A program made the position numbers and the translations under genes. Below are positions 22,020 to 24,341 of a stretch of DNA of 24,341 bases, one piece after another. The DNA is from Flammula alnicola. Lineage: Eukaryota; Basidiomycota; Agaricomycetes; Agaricales; Strophariaceae. The notes beneath the pieces are model-generated. The model ran no database searches. It had not been told where the DNA came from and was given only the letters and a program-made list of their open reading frames with translations. Location of the stretch: contig JADNRV010000568.1 in NCBI GenBank assembly GCA_015499995.1, positions 1 to 24,341 on the forward strand. The letters are read 5' to 3'. Within the stretch, counting starts at the first letter, position 1. Each line of letters begins with the position of its first letter.

Positions 22020-22759
22020 TTAGAGACGAGATCGTATCTGCTTCAAGAGGACCTCTGCGTCATCATCGTCGAGTTCTTCTCGCGCCTCGAACTCTTTCTT
22101 ATGCATCTCTCTATGTGTGAGGGGTGCCATGCCGCCTACAGCTTCGTCAGTCGACTCTACGCCATGTCCCTTTCCTCCAAACTTCGGTGCAGGGATTATG
22201 TGGTAGTGGACCTGAGTAACGATGTGACCCAATAGCGTCAACACGGACTACATAAAAATTATCTGTCCGTGCTCACATGAGGAACCGCCTGAGCGTACTC
22301 TTGGTTGCAGACCACATTCAAGCCTGTATTATCCAATGCTAAAACAAATAGCTGAGGATCTTGATGACAATGTCAATTATAGACAAGCGACGAACACACC
22401 TTCTGTCAGAGCATGGGCTACTTTCGAGACTGCTTCGCCTACAGCACCTGCTAAATCAGGAGGCAGTTCTGAAAGCCTGGATATGTGAGCCTTGGGAATC
22501 ACAAGGTATGTCCTTTTCTGAGAGGCATAATATCTAAATGACAACAACGAAGACACCCAATATGTCAGCTCACCTCTATCTATCTCATTAAATCCACCAA
22601 TATCAACTTACCCAGAATAGCGATAACTTTGTCGTTCTCGTACACTGTTGCAGACGGTAGTTCACCCTTTAGGATGCGACAAAAGGCACAGTCGGGATCT
22701 CGAGCCCATGTAGGATGCAGAGGACGGTTTTCATGCGATTGGATGATGAAAGACGTCAT
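22020..22759 (-). CDS. HIT-domain protein (histidine triad hydrolase), one apparent 1-nt deletion
   Basis: Exons 22759-22612, 22533-22400, 22338-22277, 22211-22020; 178 aa if one base is restored. HIT enzymes hydrolyse nucleotide phosphoramidates or dinucleoside polyphosphates. Signals in order: CAFCRILKGELPS near residue 26, IMPLRKGHTL, VIPKAH, LNVVCNQEYAQAVPH, and the histidine triad HVHYHII, whose central His is the nucleophile. An intron splits the triad after the first His. The layout fits HINT-type enzymes, with a charged C-terminal extension of about 50 residues (HREMHKKEFEAREELDDDD). Exon 2 reads KGHTL then an immediate TGA; restoring one base near 22501 gives KGHTLVIPK, the universal HIT block, and correct phase into exon 3. 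The frame of all other exons is intact. The gene is divergent from the methyltransferase. Confidence 0.88.
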
Positions 22760-22977
22760 TCGGACTTGAACGATGAAAATCTCAGCCCGGAAGTAGGGTA
22801 TGTGGGCCTTGCAAAAACTGCAGACTGTGTTGAACGTTTTAAACCGTGTTGATGCATTGATGACTTGAAAAGCTCGGCAATCTTACCGGCCCGCTGCTCA
22901 TGACATCGACACTCCCTCGCGCCCCAATCGCGCCCTTTCTTAGAAACTTTCTCTAACATTCACCAAAGAGGCAAAAT
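22760..22977. promoter_or_regulatory. divergent HIT/methyltransferase promoter with repeated TCGCGCCC
   Basis: The two ATGs face away from each other across 218 bp. TCGCGCCC occurs at 22917-22924 and 22928-22935, spaced 11 bp apart (about one helical turn), 43-61 bp from the methyltransferase ATG. The motif resembles E2F-like CGCGCC sites; function is inference. Confidence 0.45.
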
Positions 22978-24252
22978 ATGTCGCGTGGAGATAGAGTAGC
23001 TGTAAATGGGAACCTTTCCACATCAATGCGCCAGAACTACGGGGAACACGGGGTTGCTGAGGCGCGTCAATATCTGGGTACGCGTTTGGTGCTCTCAACT
23101 CACTCATCTAAATAATCTACAGTATTACAAGAAAGTTGGATCAAGCTATCGAAACCCTCACTACCCAGGGATTCGTTTGTGCCTGTTCTCGTGGTTTAAT
23201 AGGTCAGATTGAATTCCGTACAATCGACTACTAGGGGTTGCCCAGTGACAGCTCATCTTGTATACAGATGGTGGCAGAAAGAACGAGAGAACATTATCTC
23301 GATAACTTCCGAACAAGTCATGTTTTTCGATATGGCTTGCGGTAAGTTAGGCTTTCTCTATGCAATCACCATTATATTTAATGCTACATCTGTCTGCCAG
23401 GAAGGTACCGCATTTTTGCATTAGTCGTTGCAAATAACATGAACGATGACCACGACTTTTATCCAGTGGAGAAGCCACTCTCGCGTTCGTTGAATGGTGT
23501 AGCGCTGGGAAGAGACTCTATCAAGAATCATCACTCGGCACCAAATCGGAGCACAACCAACCTTCTGCTTCTGGTTGTCCACCCACGCCGCATCCAAGGA
23601 AAGGCCTGATCGTCCCCATCGCTCTTGGTCCCGAATTTCCCAAACCTCAATTAGCAGCGGCAGATCCAGTAAGTTGATAAAATAATATTAGGTTGTTAAT
23701 ACTGACTTAACGTCATTTTCTCAGTTCACCGCAGCGGCATACAAGGACCGCACATCCTACCCATCCTCCGATCTCTCCTTTGAAGCAATCGCTGAAGGAT
23801 CACTACCTTCTGTATCTGTGAATATTGCTGATGGCTCTGTGCGTGATATCACAATCGCCGATGCAAATGAAGAAACAGAGGCCCAACATTTAATCGAGAT
23901 GATAATTTGTTCCTTTGCACTCCATCTCATCGAGAACCCTTCAAGCCTTTTCGCTCTTCTGTGGCAATTGAGCTTAAGGCGAGATGGCTCATTATTCTCG
24001 CGCCTCACAAGAGGCCCGAAGTAAGATGTTCCCTCCATCGGCCGTTCCACATGCTTAATCGGCTTTCTTTGCGATAGATTAAAGATGGATGGGGTTGGTG
24101 CAAATGGGATACTGATGCATGGGCAGAATGTCCAATAGCGAACGCTTCTGGGGAGTATCTTCATGACAGGTACGTGAGCTCGAGTTTGGTCTTTGCATCT
24201 AGTCTACATGGAACAATCCGACAGAGTGCACTGTCGGGTGTACAGAATGTGA
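22978..24252 (+). CDS. SAM-dependent methyltransferase (uncharacterised fungal type) with a 4-nt microexon and one apparent 1-nt deletion
   Basis: Exons 22978-23061, 23123-23202, 23268-23341, 23401-23404, 23467-23668, 23725-24020, 24078-24169, 24225-24252; 286 aa if one base is restored. The N-terminal signature YYKKVGSSYRNPHYPGI precedes the class I SAM fold. Motif I is FFDMACGSGEATLAF (74-88), which exists only if the 4-nt exon GAAG is used. A loop rich in Pro follows (PSASGCPPTPHP). Later come LIEMIICSFALHLIENPS and, after the frame change, ARWLIILAPHKRPE, IKDGWGWCKWDTDAW and a terminal CRVYRM. The substrate is unknown; small fungal methyltransferases of this pattern are uncharacterised as far as I know. 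Intron 1 appears to be GC-AG (GAG then GCGCGT). A base (A or G) seems missing at 23976-23979: LWQLSL and ARWLII lie in different frames of one exon. The stop at 24250-24252 leaves the gene complete within the window. Confidence 0.78.
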
Positions 24253-24341
24253 ATACCTGAACCGAGCATGAATTGCAGACTAGAGAGATCAAAGCCACAC
24301 GTCCATGATATTCCCATGATATTATCGGCCAAATATTGTAA

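Noticed and set aside
23757..24164. Minus-strand frame of 135 codons
   Set aside because: Antisense to methyltransferase exons with clear family blocks; a shadow frame.
1..24341. Biosynthetic cluster, CRISPR array, tRNA/rRNA, viral genes or a new multi-gene system
   Set aside because: No core biosynthetic enzyme, direct-repeat array, tRNA-like cloverleaf or viral motif was seen; the genes are mostly recognised conserved eukaryotic genes.

Overview
The window is nuclear DNA of a filamentous basidiomycete, most likely an Agaricomycete. The evidence is ten protein genes broken by about 65 short introns (mostly 49-62 nt), fungal-type proteins such as a Ypd1 phosphotransfer protein and a Vnx1-type vacuolar antiporter, and compact intergenic gaps of roughly 130-670 bp. 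There is no sign of bacterial, plasmid or viral content, no rRNA or tRNA, and no CRISPR array.

Layout. Bases 9-562 hold a short non-autonomous DNA transposon (TA duplication, CAGTG-type inverted ends). Next is a tentative small Ser-rich protein (737-1022). Five clear genes follow on the + strand: a mitochondrial family III CoA-transferase like SUGCT (1664-3767), a Ypd1 histidine phosphotransfer protein (3968-4821), the Chl1/DDX11 iron-sulfur helicase (5475-9026), a disordered protein of unknown function with a C-terminal coiled coil (9700-11825), and a Vnx1-like vacuolar cation/H+ antiporter (11955-15626). Convergent to these, on the - strand, are DDB1 (15962-20574), a Dpb3/POLE4-type histone-fold protein (20770-21583) and a HIT-domain hydrolase (22020-22759). 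The HIT gene shares a 218-bp divergent promoter with a + strand SAM-dependent methyltransferase (22978-24252).

How the genes relate. This is an ordinary eukaryotic gene neighbourhood, not an operon or a secondary-metabolite cluster. Three genes act in replication, cohesion or repair (CHL1, DDB1, the Dpb3-like gene). The CHL1 promoter packs a CRE, two MCB boxes and an E-box within about 80 bp, which would suit G1/S expression. The others belong to lysine/glutarate catabolism, osmotic phosphorelay, vacuolar ion balance and nucleotide hydrolysis.

Most notable. The methyltransferase needs a 4-nt microexon (23401-23404) to build its SAM-binding motif I. Four genes (CHL1, VNX1, HIT, methyltransferase) each carry one apparent single-base deletion in otherwise intact coding sequence, which points to draft-sequence error more than to decay. 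Two introns appear to use GC-AG borders. Several introns are multiples of three without stops, including one that splits the CHL1 Walker A motif. I saw no convincing new multi-gene system. All exon borders were derived by eye from splice signals and remembered family conservation; none has been checked against transcripts or alignments.
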